Assembly (NCBI GenBank): GCA_035527835.1
Contig: DATKZS010000143.1
Coordinates: 1 to 29,862, forward strand
DNA: 29,862 nt
Source of the DNA: DATKZS01 sp035527835 [NCBI: bacterium]
GTDB taxonomy: Bacteria > RBG-13-61-14
Reading direction: 5' to 3'
Under the pieces are notes generated by a model. That model did not search any database. It was not told the DNA's origin and worked only from the letters and a program-made list of their open reading frames with translations. Of this stretch, positions 7,510 through 15,377 are shown piece by piece. Numbering within the stretch: the first letter of the stretch is position 1; each line of letters begins with the position of its first letter. The position numbers and the translations under genes are program-made.

Positions 7510-8456
7510 GATTTACCCTCGATAATAAATTTGACGATCCGTTGGGTTATGATACCCGGTTGGCCGGCGTCCATCCAGGCCAGCCCCTTTTCCTTGCGCA
7601 GCCAGGTGAGCTGGCGGCGCGAGTAGTGGCGGGTGTCGCGCTTGATGAGGTAGGACGCGCGGCCGCGGTCAATGGCGCCGTCCAGCATCTCGTGGACCTG
7701 CTTGTATCCGAGGGCCTGCTGGCTGGCGAGCCCGGGTCCGTAACCCATGGCGCGGAGCTTCTCCACTTCCCCGATCAGTCCGCGCGCCATCATGTCGTCC
7801 ACCCTGGCGTTGATCCTCTCGTACATCAGGTCACGGTCCACGGACAGGCCGATGATGAGGGCGGGATAGCGCGGCCCGTCATGCTCCTGCTTTTTGAAGT
7901 GGCCGGAGAGAGGCTCTCCGGTCAGCTCGAAGACCTCCAGAGCGCGGATGATGCGCACGTGGTCGTGAGGATGAATGCGCAGCGCGGCCTCGCGATCAAT
8001 GGCGGCGAGCCGCTGGTGCAGGGCCTCGGCGCCGGTCCGCGAGGCTTCTTCGTACAGCCGCTCCCTGATCTCCGGATGCCCGGACGGGCCGGGGAAGAGG
8101 CCCCAGAGCAAAGAGCGCAAATAAAAGCCGGCGCCGCCGGCCAGCACGGCGGCGCCGCCGCTCTGCCAGGCGTCAAGGATGATCCGGTCGGCGGCCGCGG
8201 AGAACTGGGCGGCGCTGTAGGTGAGGTCGGGGGTGACCACGTCAATGAGGTGGTGGGTGATGCCCTCGCGTTCATCGGTCCGGAGCTTGTCCGTGCCGAT
8301 GTCCATGTGGCGATAAACCTGGACCGAGTCCATGGAGATGATGCAGGCGGGGCGGCCGCGATCGGTCAGCGCGTGGGCGGCGTCGAGGGCGGCGCGGGAC
8401 TTGCCGGTGGCGGTGGGCCCGGTGATGACGGCGATGCGCGGCCTTTCTTCGCTCAT
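7506..8456 (-). CDS. miaA: tRNA dimethylallyltransferase MiaA
   Basis: MiaA transfers a dimethylallyl group to N6 of adenine 37 in tRNAs reading codons that begin with U. The product is 316 residues, normal for the family. The P-loop GPTATGKS is at 13-20, DSVQVYR at 43-49, and the GGAGFYLRSLLWG segment and the C-terminal WLRKEKGLAW region follow the family order. The start was set at the ATG at 8456 because it gives the usual short N-terminus and overlaps the mutL stop as ATGA; an upstream in-frame start at 8522 would extend it inside mutL by 22 residues of low-quality sequence. mutL-miaA adjacency is a classic conserved pair. Dimethylallyl diphosphate for this enzyme comes from the MEP pathway, whose ispG is also in the window. 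Confidence 0.96.
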   Translation of the reverse strand: MSEERPRIAVITGPTATGKSRAALDAAHALTDRGRPACIISMDSVQVYRHMDIGTDKLRTDEREGITHHLIDVVTPDLTYSAAQFSAAADRIILDAWQSGGAAVLAGGAGFYLRSLLWGLFPGPSGHPEIRERLYEEASRTGAEALHQRLAAIDREAALRIHPHDHVRIIRALEVFELTGEPLSGHFKKQEHDGPRYPALIIGLSVDRDLMYERINARVDDMMARGLIGEVEKLRAMGYGPGLASQQALGYKQVHEMLDGAIDRGRASYLIKRDTRHYSRRQLTWLRKEKGLAWMDAGQPGIITQRIVKFIIEGKS

Positions 8457-10300
8457 CTTCCGAACCATTTTCCCAGGTCCTTGAACTTGATGCGGACCAC
8501 CACGTCGCGTCCGTGGGGGCAATGTCCGGGGAACTCGGCCTCTTCCATGGCCCGGAGCAGCGACCTTATCTCCTCCACGCTCATGACCTGGTGCGCGCGC
8601 ACCACCGAATGGCAGGCCATGACCGCGAACACATCATCCAGCCTCTCCTCCACCGCCGCCTTGCCGCGCGGGCCTTCCAATCTGTCCACCACCTCGAGCA
8701 GGAGCCGGGCCGCGTCCGCGCCCGAGAGCAGCGCCGGCAGGGCCTTGACCGCAACCGTGTTCCCGCCGAACGGCTCGACCTCGAGGCCCAAGCGGGCGAG
8801 CGTGTCCAGGTGCGCCTCCACCCGCCTGGCCTCTTCATAGGTGAGCTCCACGGTGGCCGGGAACAAGAGCGGCTGCCGCGCCAATGACTCGTCGCGGAAC
8901 TGCTGTTTCAGCCGCTCGTACACGACCTTTTCATGGGCGGCGTGCTGGTCAATGATGATGAGCGAATCCTGGGACTCGGCCAGGAGGAACGTCCCCGCCG
9001 CCTGCCCGATCACGCGAAGCTCCGAGAATTCGAGCGCGGGCTCACCGCGCGGCCGCGGTGCGCCCTGCCCTTCCGGCTGCTTTGCCGCGGCCGCGCGTGA
9101 TTCCCCGTGCCTGGTCCAGGTCTCACGCCCTTCGGCGCCGTCCATTCTCCGATAGTATCTTTGCAGCGCGTCGGCCACTCCGCCCGCCGGCGGCGGTTCC
9201 ACGGGCCGCTCCATGATTGGGTTGCCGGGCCTGGTTCCGCGGAAGGGGCGCGCGGTCTCGTCGTCCACCACCGGCGCGGCCCCGGCCCGGTCCGCGTTCT
9301 TGAGGGCGGCGAGCAGCGTGTTCATCACGGCGTCATGCACCGCGTTCTGCTCGCGGAAGCGTACCTCGTGCTTGGCCGGGTGCACGTTCACGTCCACGGC
9401 GTCCGGGGGCAGGTCAATAAAGAGGACGACCAGCGGGTAGCGGTTCTTGGGGACCAGTCCGCGGTAGGCCTCGAACACGGCGTGGTTGATGAGGCGGTCG
9501 CGGACGAAGCGCTGGTTCACGAAGACGTGGAGGCTGCGGGTGGAGGCGCGGGTGTATGAGGGCAGGGAGATATAGCCGTGCACCTTGAGGGACCCGTTGC
9601 CAAGCGCGGCGTGGTGCTCCTGGTTTATCGGGACCAGGTGGTGGAGGGCGTCGGCGCCGAGGGCGTGGCGGAGGCGGCCGGAAAGGTCACTGGCGCCGGG
9701 AAGATCGAAGATGACGCGTCCGTTATGGAGCAGGGTGACGTGCACGTCGGGGCGGGCCAGCGCCATGTTGGAGACCAGGGTGGTGACGTGGGAGAATTCA
9801 GTTTCCACGCTCTTCAGGAATTTGCGGCGGGCGGGCACGTTGAAGAACAGGCGGCGCACGGTGACCTCGGTGCCGCGGGGCACGCCGGCATCCGCTACGT
9901 CCTTGATCACGCCGGCCTCGACCACGACCTTGACCCCGGCCAGGGCGTCCTCTTCCCGGGTCACCAGGGTCAGGTCGGAAACCGAGGCGATGCTGGGCAG
10001 GGCCTCGCCCCGGAAGCCCAGGGTGCCGATGGAGAAGAGGTCGGCCAAGCGGCGGATCTTGCTGGTGGCGTGTCGCTCCAGGCACAGGAGCGCATCCTCG
10101 CGGCCCATCCCATCGCCGTCGTCCGCCACCCGGACCAGGCGCCGGCCGCCCTGCTCGATCTCGACCATGAGCCGGCGCGCGCCCGCGTCCAGCGAGTTCT
10201 CGATCAATTCCTTCACCACGGAGGCCGGACGGTCCACCACCTCTCCGGCCGCGATCTGGTTGGCAACCTGCTCCGGCAGCAATTTGATTTTTGTCGCCAT
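8453..10300 (-). CDS. mutL: DNA mismatch repair protein MutL, endonuclease type
   Basis: MutL couples mismatch recognition by MutS to strand removal. The 615-residue protein has the GHKL ATPase domain with ELIENSLDAG (31-40, catalytic Glu34), DDGDGM (60-65), ATSKI (78-82) and GFRGEAL (95-101). A linker of low conservation spans about 335-425. The C-terminal domain holds the metal-binding endonuclease motif DQHA-x2-E-x4-E (451-462), ACHSVVR (562-568), CPHGR (594-598) and a terminal FGR. This set defines nicking MutL proteins, found in bacteria that lack MutH. No Shine-Dalgarno precedes the ATG. A plausible sigma-70 promoter is seen upstream. It heads the mutL-miaA-small protein operon. Confidence 0.97.
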   Translation of the reverse strand: MATKIKLLPEQVANQIAAGEVVDRPASVVKELIENSLDAGARRLMVEIEQGGRRLVRVADDGDGMGREDALLCLERHATSKIRRLADLFSIGTLGFRGEALPSIASVSDLTLVTREEDALAGVKVVVEAGVIKDVADAGVPRGTEVTVRRLFFNVPARRKFLKSVETEFSHVTTLVSNMALARPDVHVTLLHNGRVIFDLPGASDLSGRLRHALGADALHHLVPINQEHHAALGNGSLKVHGYISLPSYTRASTRSLHVFVNQRFVRDRLINHAVFEAYRGLVPKNRYPLVVLFIDLPPDAVDVNVHPAKHEVRFREQNAVHDAVMNTLLAALKNADRAGAAPVVDDETARPFRGTRPGNPIMERPVEPPPAGGVADALQRYYRRMDGAEGRETWTRHGESRAAAAKQPEGQGAPRPRGEPALEFSELRVIGQAAGTFLLAESQDSLIIIDQHAAHEKVVYERLKQQFRDESLARQPLLFPATVELTYEEARRVEAHLDTLARLGLEVEPFGGNTVAVKALPALLSGADAARLLLEVVDRLEGPRGKAAVEERLDDVFAVMACHSVVRAHQVMSVEEIRSLLRAMEEAEFPGHCPHGRDVVVRIKFKDLGKWFGR

Positions 10301-10326
10301 TGAATTTATAATGCCTAGTGTAGTGT

Positions 10327-10355
10327 AGTGTAGAGGTCCGGCAAAAACCAGTCAA
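10327..10355 (-). promoter_or_regulatory. Putative sigma-70 promoter of mutL operon
   Basis: On the minus strand TTGACT (10355-10350) is followed by a 17-nt spacer and TACACT (10332-10327), close to the -35/-10 consensus. Transcription would start about 20 nt before the mutL ATG. The -10 region lies inside a tandem TAGTG repeat (10316-10333). A TATAAA further down is too near the start codon for a leadered transcript. Confidence 0.4.
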
Positions 10356-10455
10356 TAAAAATTCCAAGACATCACATTTTTCAAAGGACCTCGAGCTTGA
10401 GCGGCCAAATCGCATAAAGCGCTCGATTGCTTGAAAGCGGAGTATCAAAGCAGTA

Positions 10456-10773
10456 ATGAACCGACTCGACCTCATGCTCACCATGCTCCTCCTGGCCTAT
10501 GCCGCGGTCCTGGCCTGGTACGTGAGGAGCGTGATCGTGACCAAAAATAAGCCGGCCTCGTCCAGCCGCCACTCCTCCCATAATGTCAAGCGCAAGCGCA
10601 AGCGCCTGTCCGGCAAGAAATGCCCCGGCTGCAACCAGATCATTGACTCGCGCCGGACCGTGTGCCACCATTGCGGGCACCAGTTCGAGGTCGAGCCCGG
10701 CTCCGAGCCGCATCCGGATGAAGTGGAGGCCGGGATCCGGAAAGCCGGACCGGAACCGAACAAAGAACAGTAA
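10456..10773 (+). CDS. Membrane-anchored zinc-ribbon protein
   Basis: The 105-residue product has one N-terminal membrane segment (about 6-28), a very basic stretch (KRKRKR near 45-50), and a C4 zinc ribbon: KKCPGCN and VCHHCGH with Cys56, Cys59, Cys70 and Cys73. The tail is acidic. The fold is a rubredoxin-like zinc knuckle of unknown role, with the ribbon probably on the cytoplasmic side because of the positive charges after the membrane helix. It is transcribed divergently from mutL; 155 nt lie between the two ATGs. GCGGAG stands about 16 nt before the ATG, so ribosome binding is weak. I cannot name the function. Confidence 0.75.
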   Translation: MNRLDLMLTMLLLAYAAVLAWYVRSVIVTKNKPASSSRHSSHNVKRKRKRLSGKKCPGCNQIIDSRRTVCHHCGHQFEVEPGSEPHPDEVEAGIRKAGPEPNKEQ

Positions 10774-10833
10774 GCGGCCATCCCTTTTTTCCTTCAGCCT
10801 GCCCAACCGATTCCTGAAGACGCCTTCTTTTCG

Positions 10834-10866
10834 CGGGGCCGGTCAACGCCGACCGCCCCGGTTTTC
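10834..10866 (+). terminator. Possible intrinsic terminator after zinc-ribbon gene
   Basis: GGGGCCGGTC pairs with GACCGCCCC across the short loop AACGCC with one bulge, and is followed by GGTTTT. The U-tract is short. Position between the stop at 10773 and the ispG start supports a terminator, but the call is tentative. Confidence 0.4.
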
Positions 10867-10937
10867 CGCTTCAGGGTGAACCTCTGATGAATCTGCGCTA
10901 TCATTAAGCCGTGTCGGCCGTTGCCGGCTACGTTGCC

Positions 10938-10943
10938 GGAGGG
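10938..10943 (+). promoter_or_regulatory. Ribosome binding site bearing on the ispG start
   Basis: GGAGGG is a strong Shine-Dalgarno. Its distance to the GTG at 10946 is only 2 nt, but 8 nt to an in-frame TTG at 10952. The ATG at 10944 is in another frame and closes quickly. The TTG may therefore be the true start. Confidence 0.6.
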
Positions 10944-10945
10944 AT

Positions 10946-12028
10946 GTGCAATTGCAACCGAATAACCAGGACCGGGGCACGCGGGTCGTGAGCCTGGGCG
11001 GGGTCATGATCGGGGGCGGCAACCCGGTCGTGGTCCAGAGCATGACCAACACGGACACGCGCGACGTGAAGAAGACGCTGCGCCAGGTGCGCGGCCTGGC
11101 CGAGGCGGGGTGCGAGGTGATCCGGCTGGCGGTGCCGGACCAGGAGTCCGCGCGGGCGCTCCAGAAGATCATCGCCCGCTCGCCCATCCCGGTGGTCGCG
11201 GACATCCATTTTGATCCCAAGCTGGCGCTCGAGTCGCTCGATTCCGGGGTGCACGGGCTTCGGCTTAACCCGGGCAACATCCGGAGCCGGAAGGCGCTGC
11301 GCGAGATCGTCCGGGTTGCCGAGTCGCGCGGCGTCCCCATCCGGGTGGGCGTGAACTCCGGCTCCATTGCCCGGGACGTGCGCGAGAAGCACGGGTCGGC
11401 GGTGGAGGCGCTGGTGGCCTCGGCCATGGAGCACATCTCGCTGCTCGAGGAGATGGGCTTTGCCGCCATCAAGGTGTCGCTCAAGGCCTCGGACGTGATG
11501 ACCACCATCGCGGCGTACCGGCGGATGAGGGCGATGCGCGATTATCCTCTGCACATCGGGATCACGGAGGCGGGCACGCTGTTCTCGGGCCTGATCAAGT
11601 CGGCGGCCGGGCTCGGGGTGCTCCTCGCTGAGGGCATCGGCGACACCATCCGGATCTCGCTGGCCGCGGACCCGCAAGACGAGGTCCGGGCCTGCTACAG
11701 CCTGCTCCGGTCGCTTAAGCTGCGCAACCGGGGCGTCGAGATCGTGGCCTGCCCCACCTGCGCGCGCGCCGGGCTGGACGTGTTCAAGACGGCGGCGGCC
11801 CTGGAGCGGCGGCTGGCATCGGTCTCTTCTCCGCTTCGCATCGCGGTGATGGGCTGCGGCGTGAACGGCCCCGGCGAGGCGCGGCACTCCGACCTCGGCG
11901 CCGTGGGCACGCCCAAGGGGATACAGGTTTACGTGAAGGGCGCGCGCGCGGGCACGGTGGAGGCCCGAGACCTGACCGCGTGGATGCTGAAGAAGGCCCA
12001 TGAGCTGGCCGGGGAAAAGGAAAAATAG
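10946..12028 (+). CDS. ispG: 4-hydroxy-3-methylbut-2-enyl diphosphate synthase (IspG/GcpE)
   Basis: IspG converts 2-C-methyl-D-erythritol 2,4-cyclodiphosphate to HMBPP in the MEP isoprenoid pathway using a [4Fe-4S] cluster. The 360-residue protein is the short form without the central insertion found in plants, Chlamydia and some other bacteria. Cluster ligands are visible: CPTC (Cys269, Cys272), Cys304 in MGCGVNGPGEA and Glu311. VQSMTNTDTRD (30-40) and LRLNPGNI (105-112) are TIM-barrel signatures of the family. The start could be GTG at 10946 or, by ribosome-site spacing, TTG at 10952, which removes two residues. The stop is 3 nt before the next gene, so both are one transcription unit. Confidence 0.96.
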   Translation: MQLQPNNQDRGTRVVSLGGVMIGGGNPVVVQSMTNTDTRDVKKTLRQVRGLAEAGCEVIRLAVPDQESARALQKIIARSPIPVVADIHFDPKLALESLDSGVHGLRLNPGNIRSRKALREIVRVAESRGVPIRVGVNSGSIARDVREKHGSAVEALVASAMEHISLLEEMGFAAIKVSLKASDVMTTIAAYRRMRAMRDYPLHIGITEAGTLFSGLIKSAAGLGVLLAEGIGDTIRISLAADPQDEVRACYSLLRSLKLRNRGVEIVACPTCARAGLDVFKTAAALERRLASVSSPLRIAVMGCGVNGPGEARHSDLGAVGTPKGIQVYVKGARAGTVEARDLTAWMLKKAHELAGEKEK

Positions 12029-12031
12029 GCC

Positions 12032-12895
12032 ATGGCCGCGGCGTGGGCGCTACTGAACGGGGAAATGGTGGAGGCCGGGAACGCGCGGGTGAGCGTGGAC
12101 GACCGCGGCTTCATCCTGGGCGACGGCCTGTTCGAGACCATGCGCGCCTACGGCGGCCGGCTGTTCCGTCTGGCCGCCCACCTCGAACGCCTTTACGCCT
12201 CCGGCGCCGCGTTCAACATCAGGCTGCCATGGCCGCCGGAGCAGATGGCCGGGATGGCCGGCCGGCTCCTCGAAAAAAACGGGCTCGACTCCGCGCGCGT
12301 CCGCATCACCGTGACCCGCGGCCGGCACAGCGGCGCCATGAGCCTCGCGCCGACGGAGTCGCCCACCCTTTTCATCAGCGCGGAGCCGCTGTCCGACCAG
12401 ATCGCCGCGCGCGCCGAGCGCGGCATCAAGCTGATGACCGCCGCCGTCCGCTTTTCCGAGAACAACCCTACTTTCCGGCACAAGACCCTGAACCGGCTGC
12501 CCCACCTCGCGGCGCGCACGCAGGCGGAAGCCGCCGGCGGAGACGAGGCCCTGATCCTGGACGAGCGCGGCAACGCGGCCTGCTGCTCCACCGGCAACAT
12601 CTTCGCACTCCAGTACGGCCAGCTCTTCACGCCGCCGCTCACCGGCCCCATCCTTCCCGGAATCACCAGGGGCGTGATCTTGCGTCTCGCCGCGGAAGAG
12701 AACATTCCGATCCGGGAGAACTACTTCTCGCCGCTGATCCTGGCGGGCGCGGACGAGGCGTTCATGACGAACTCGATCCAGGAGATCGTGCCGGTGGTCG
12801 AGGCCAACCATCGGCCGGTAGGCTCCGGCCGGCCCGGGCCGGTGGCGTCAATGCTGCTGGAAAAATACCGGAAGGCGGCCGATGAGATGGAGTAA
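12032..12895 (+). CDS. Fold-type IV PLP enzyme (aminotransferase class IV)
   Basis: The 287-residue protein belongs to the class IV family that includes branched-chain aminotransferases, D-amino-acid aminotransferases and aminodeoxychorismate lyase. Seen are the N-terminal DRGFILGDGLFETMR (24-38), Arg43 and His50 in the helix reading RLAAHLERL, the PLP lysine in FRHKTLNRLPHL (Lys151), and STGNIF and GPILPGITRGVIL (186-191, 205-217). Sequence style resembles aminodeoxychorismate lyase (folate synthesis) or branched-chain transaminase; motif evidence does not settle it. Odd point: the residue that is normally Glu five positions before Asn189 (EGSxxN), which contacts the PLP ring nitrogen, is Cys184. 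It follows ispG after 3 nt. Confidence 0.88.
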   Translation: MAAAWALLNGEMVEAGNARVSVDDRGFILGDGLFETMRAYGGRLFRLAAHLERLYASGAAFNIRLPWPPEQMAGMAGRLLEKNGLDSARVRITVTRGRHSGAMSLAPTESPTLFISAEPLSDQIAARAERGIKLMTAAVRFSENNPTFRHKTLNRLPHLAARTQAEAAGGDEALILDERGNAACCSTGNIFALQYGQLFTPPLTGPILPGITRGVILRLAAEENIPIRENYFSPLILAGADEAFMTNSIQEIVPVVEANHRPVGSGRPGPVASMLLEKYRKAADEME

Positions 12896-12937
12896 TTATT
12901 GACGTATAGGATCATGGACAAAGCATGGCATAAGAGA

Positions 12938-13022
12938 TTAACCACGGATGAACACAGATTAACACGGATTTTTTCCAAGACCATTTCTTAATCTGTGTTG
13001 ATCCGTGTTCATCTGTGGTTAA
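12938..13022. repeat. 33-nt inverted repeat, ACCACGGATGAACAC family
   Basis: Arms at 12938-12970 and 12990-13022 are complementary at 29 of 33 positions; mismatched sites are mostly A/G and C/T exchanges that G-U pairs tolerate in RNA. Each arm is built of near-repeated words (AACACRGATTAACACRGATT). It lies between the convergent PLP-enzyme gene and the VWA/GATase-like gene, and so may act as a bidirectional transcription stop. Similar words are common in spacers of environmental genomes. Confidence 0.88.
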
Positions 13023-13043
13023 AAAATCAGATCCAATTGCGCC

Positions 13044-15377
13044 CTACCTCAACCCCCACTTCCTTCGGAAGTACCATCCGGCCGTCAGCATGGCGAAGCA
13101 GGTGGTGAACACGGCCCAGTTGTCCCAGACCGGCAGGTCCTTCTGCCCGATCACCTGCTCCTGATGGGAGCGGTTGAAGGCGAATTTATCCGGATCGTCC
13201 GCCGCGGTGACGGCCTTGCCGCCGGTGGCCTCGCTGATCATGGCGAGGTTTTCCGGCCGGGGCATGACGTCGCGCCATTCGGCGCTGTCCTCGGAGGCCT
13301 CGAAGATCACGTCGGCCTGGCCGAGCGACCGGCCCATGAGCTCAGCGGAAGCGCGCAGGCGGTAGCCGCCGGCGGCCAGCGGGGCCAGGGCGACCCGGTA
13401 CTTGCCCAGGCCGTAGTGCTCGGGCTCGGGGAGCTGCAGGCTGCTCCCGGCCGGCTGCTCCTCCACCTCGATCTTGACCTGGGCCTGGTCAGTGGGGTTG
13501 TAGGTCTCGTCCAGGACCTCGAGCATGGCCGTGACCTGCTCTCCGGGCCGGACCTTGCCCTTGTCAGCGGTCAGGGAGAGCAGGCGCATCTCCGGGTCGC
13601 GCAGGAGCCAGCGCACGGCGTTTTCCCAGAAGCGCTGGTAGGGCTTGTTGGAGAGGCCCTCGCCGACCGCCACGAAGTTCCAGTACCAGGTGTAGTCGGT
13701 CATCACGGCCATGACCCGGCCGGCGCCGTACTCGCGCACGGCGATGACGGGGAGCGGGCCGTCGGGCCCCTTTTCATACGGGTGCACGGCCAGGGCCAGT
13801 CCGCCGGGGGCCAGGCGCTCTACCCGGTTGAAGCCGGAGAGCGCGGGCAGGCCCTCCCACAAGTCTTTGAGGTCCTGGCCGCCGTCGCCCACGTTCATGA
13901 TCGGGTGCCGGAGTCCCGCGTCGGTGAGCCCGATCTTGAACTCTTCCTCGACATAGTTGGGCACGGCTGGCGTGGGCTCGACGGGCAGCATGTCCTGGAG
14001 CTTGGGATCCAGCCGCCCCTGCCCGAAGAAGGCGCGGTGGCCGCCGATCATGAGCAGCGCGCCGCCCCGGTCCTTGACAAAGCGGTTGAGCTCGGCCATG
14101 TAGCGGGCGTAGGCCCCGGGCATGTAGATGGGGCCGCGGAAGTTCTGCCAGATCACCAGGTCAAAGGTGTCCAGCTCCTTGGTGAAAAGCTCCTCGGTCG
14201 GGAACGGGATCAGCGAGACCTCGTCCTGGGCCGCGCGGAAATCGTCCCAGTGGTCGCGCAGGATGTAAAAGGAGACCAGGTCCACCGACGGGTTCTTTTG
14301 CAGGGCCAGGCGCAGGAAGCGCTCGTCCCACGACGGGTTGCCCACGATGTAAAGGATGCGCACCTTGTCGCGCAGGATTTTCAGCGGGAAGCGATAGACG
14401 TTGTTGAGCGCGGTCAGCTCGCCGGGCACCACCGGGATTTCCACGGAGAACATGAACTCGCCCACCTGGCGCGGCGTGAAGCTCAGCCTGGCCTCGGTCT
14501 CGGACTGGCCCGGGGCGAGCGTGACGCTGGCGCTGGCCAGCACATTGTCGCCCTGCTTGAAGATCACCGGCGCCTGGCTGGCCACGCCGCCCTGGGCCTT
14601 GATCGCGACCACCACCTCCAGCGGGTTGTGCACGAAGCCGTAATCGTCATGGCGCACGTCCACGATGGCCAGGTCGCGGACCGAGGCGTTCCGGCCGCAG
14701 GCCACGGTATGCACCGGAGCGGCCAGGCCCCCGAGCATGCCCTTGATCGCCGCGGCCCCGTCCCGCGCCGCTCCGCGGTCCATGAGCTTCACGGTGTCCG
14801 ATCCGTCCGACACCACGACCATCCCGGCCAGCGGCGCGGTCGCGCCCGTTCCGGCCGCCGAGGAGACGGCGCCAATGAGATCGGTGCCCCCTCCCTTGAA
14901 CGCGGCCGTTCCATCCGGCCTTGCCAAGAGCTCATGGAGCTCGGTATCGAAACCGTAATACGTGACGGCGAACTCGTCCTCCAGGTCCTTGAAGAAGCCC
15001 TGGCGGCGCGAGAAAAAGACGATGGCCTCGTCGGCGCGCGACCGGTCGCCGTTGCCGGAGGGCAGGGTCATGCTCAGCGAGGTGTCGAGGAGCACGGCCA
15101 CCCGGTCCTTGACCCTGGCGACCTTGCTCAGCCGAATGGCCGGCTGCATGAGGACGATCAGAAGGAGCGCCAGAGTAACGGCCTGCCATGCGGCCAGGAA
15201 CACGCGCCTCCCCCGGCCGGGAAGCTCGCGCACCGACGACCACGTCCACAGCGCTCCGGCCAGCACGGCCGCGATGAGCAGGAACCAGGTGAGGCGGCTG
15301 TCCAGTCCGCTGAGCTTGACCTGCCACCGGTCAAACCCGGTCGTGTCCACGCCGAGCTTTGAGAGCCAGGAAAACAT
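13044..15377 (-). CDS. Membrane protein with VWA and GATase-like domains
   Basis: The 777-residue protein has two N-terminal membrane helices (about 31-49 and 60-79), then a von Willebrand A domain whose metal site reads LLDTSLSM (Asp98, Ser100, Ser102) and GGGTDLIGA further on, an Ig-like segment, a class I glutamine-amidotransferase-like domain (from RILYIVGNPSWDERF through LMIGGHRAFFGQG), a further beta-rich domain, and a C-terminal helix ending WYFRRKWGLR. The GATase-like domain lacks the nucleophilic Cys of true amidotransferases at the expected GG site, so it is probably a binding module. Its ATG overlaps the DUF4159 stop by one nt (TGATG). Last gene of the module. Large periplasmic part expected; function unknown. 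Confidence 0.85.
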   Translation of the reverse strand: MFSWLSKLGVDTTGFDRWQVKLSGLDSRLTWFLLIAAVLAGALWTWSSVRELPGRGRRVFLAAWQAVTLALLLIVLMQPAIRLSKVARVKDRVAVLLDTSLSMTLPSGNGDRSRADEAIVFFSRRQGFFKDLEDEFAVTYYGFDTELHELLARPDGTAAFKGGGTDLIGAVSSAAGTGATAPLAGMVVVSDGSDTVKLMDRGAARDGAAAIKGMLGGLAAPVHTVACGRNASVRDLAIVDVRHDDYGFVHNPLEVVVAIKAQGGVASQAPVIFKQGDNVLASASVTLAPGQSETEARLSFTPRQVGEFMFSVEIPVVPGELTALNNVYRFPLKILRDKVRILYIVGNPSWDERFLRLALQKNPSVDLVSFYILRDHWDDFRAAQDEVSLIPFPTEELFTKELDTFDLVIWQNFRGPIYMPGAYARYMAELNRFVKDRGGALLMIGGHRAFFGQGRLDPKLQDMLPVEPTPAVPNYVEEEFKIGLTDAGLRHPIMNVGDGGQDLKDLWEGLPALSGFNRVERLAPGGLALAVHPYEKGPDGPLPVIAVREYGAGRVMAVMTDYTWYWNFVAVGEGLSNKPYQRFWENAVRWLLRDPEMRLLSLTADKGKVRPGEQVTAMLEVLDETYNPTDQAQVKIEVEEQPAGSSLQLPEPEHYGLGKYRVALAPLAAGGYRLRASAELMGRSLGQADVIFEASEDSAEWRDVMPRPENLAMISEATGGKAVTAADDPDKFAFNRSHQEQVIGQKDLPVWDNWAVFTTCFAMLTAGWYFRRKWGLR

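Noticed and set aside
12938-13022. Intrinsic terminator for both convergent genes
   Set aside because: No U-tract of the usual kind; it belongs to a repeat family, so terminator function is possible but not claimed.
13164-15362. 732-codon plus-strand frame opposite the VWA/GATase-like gene
   Set aside because: High-GC antisense shadow; translation is a His/Gly/Ala/Arg-rich sequence without domains, while the minus strand has clear motifs.
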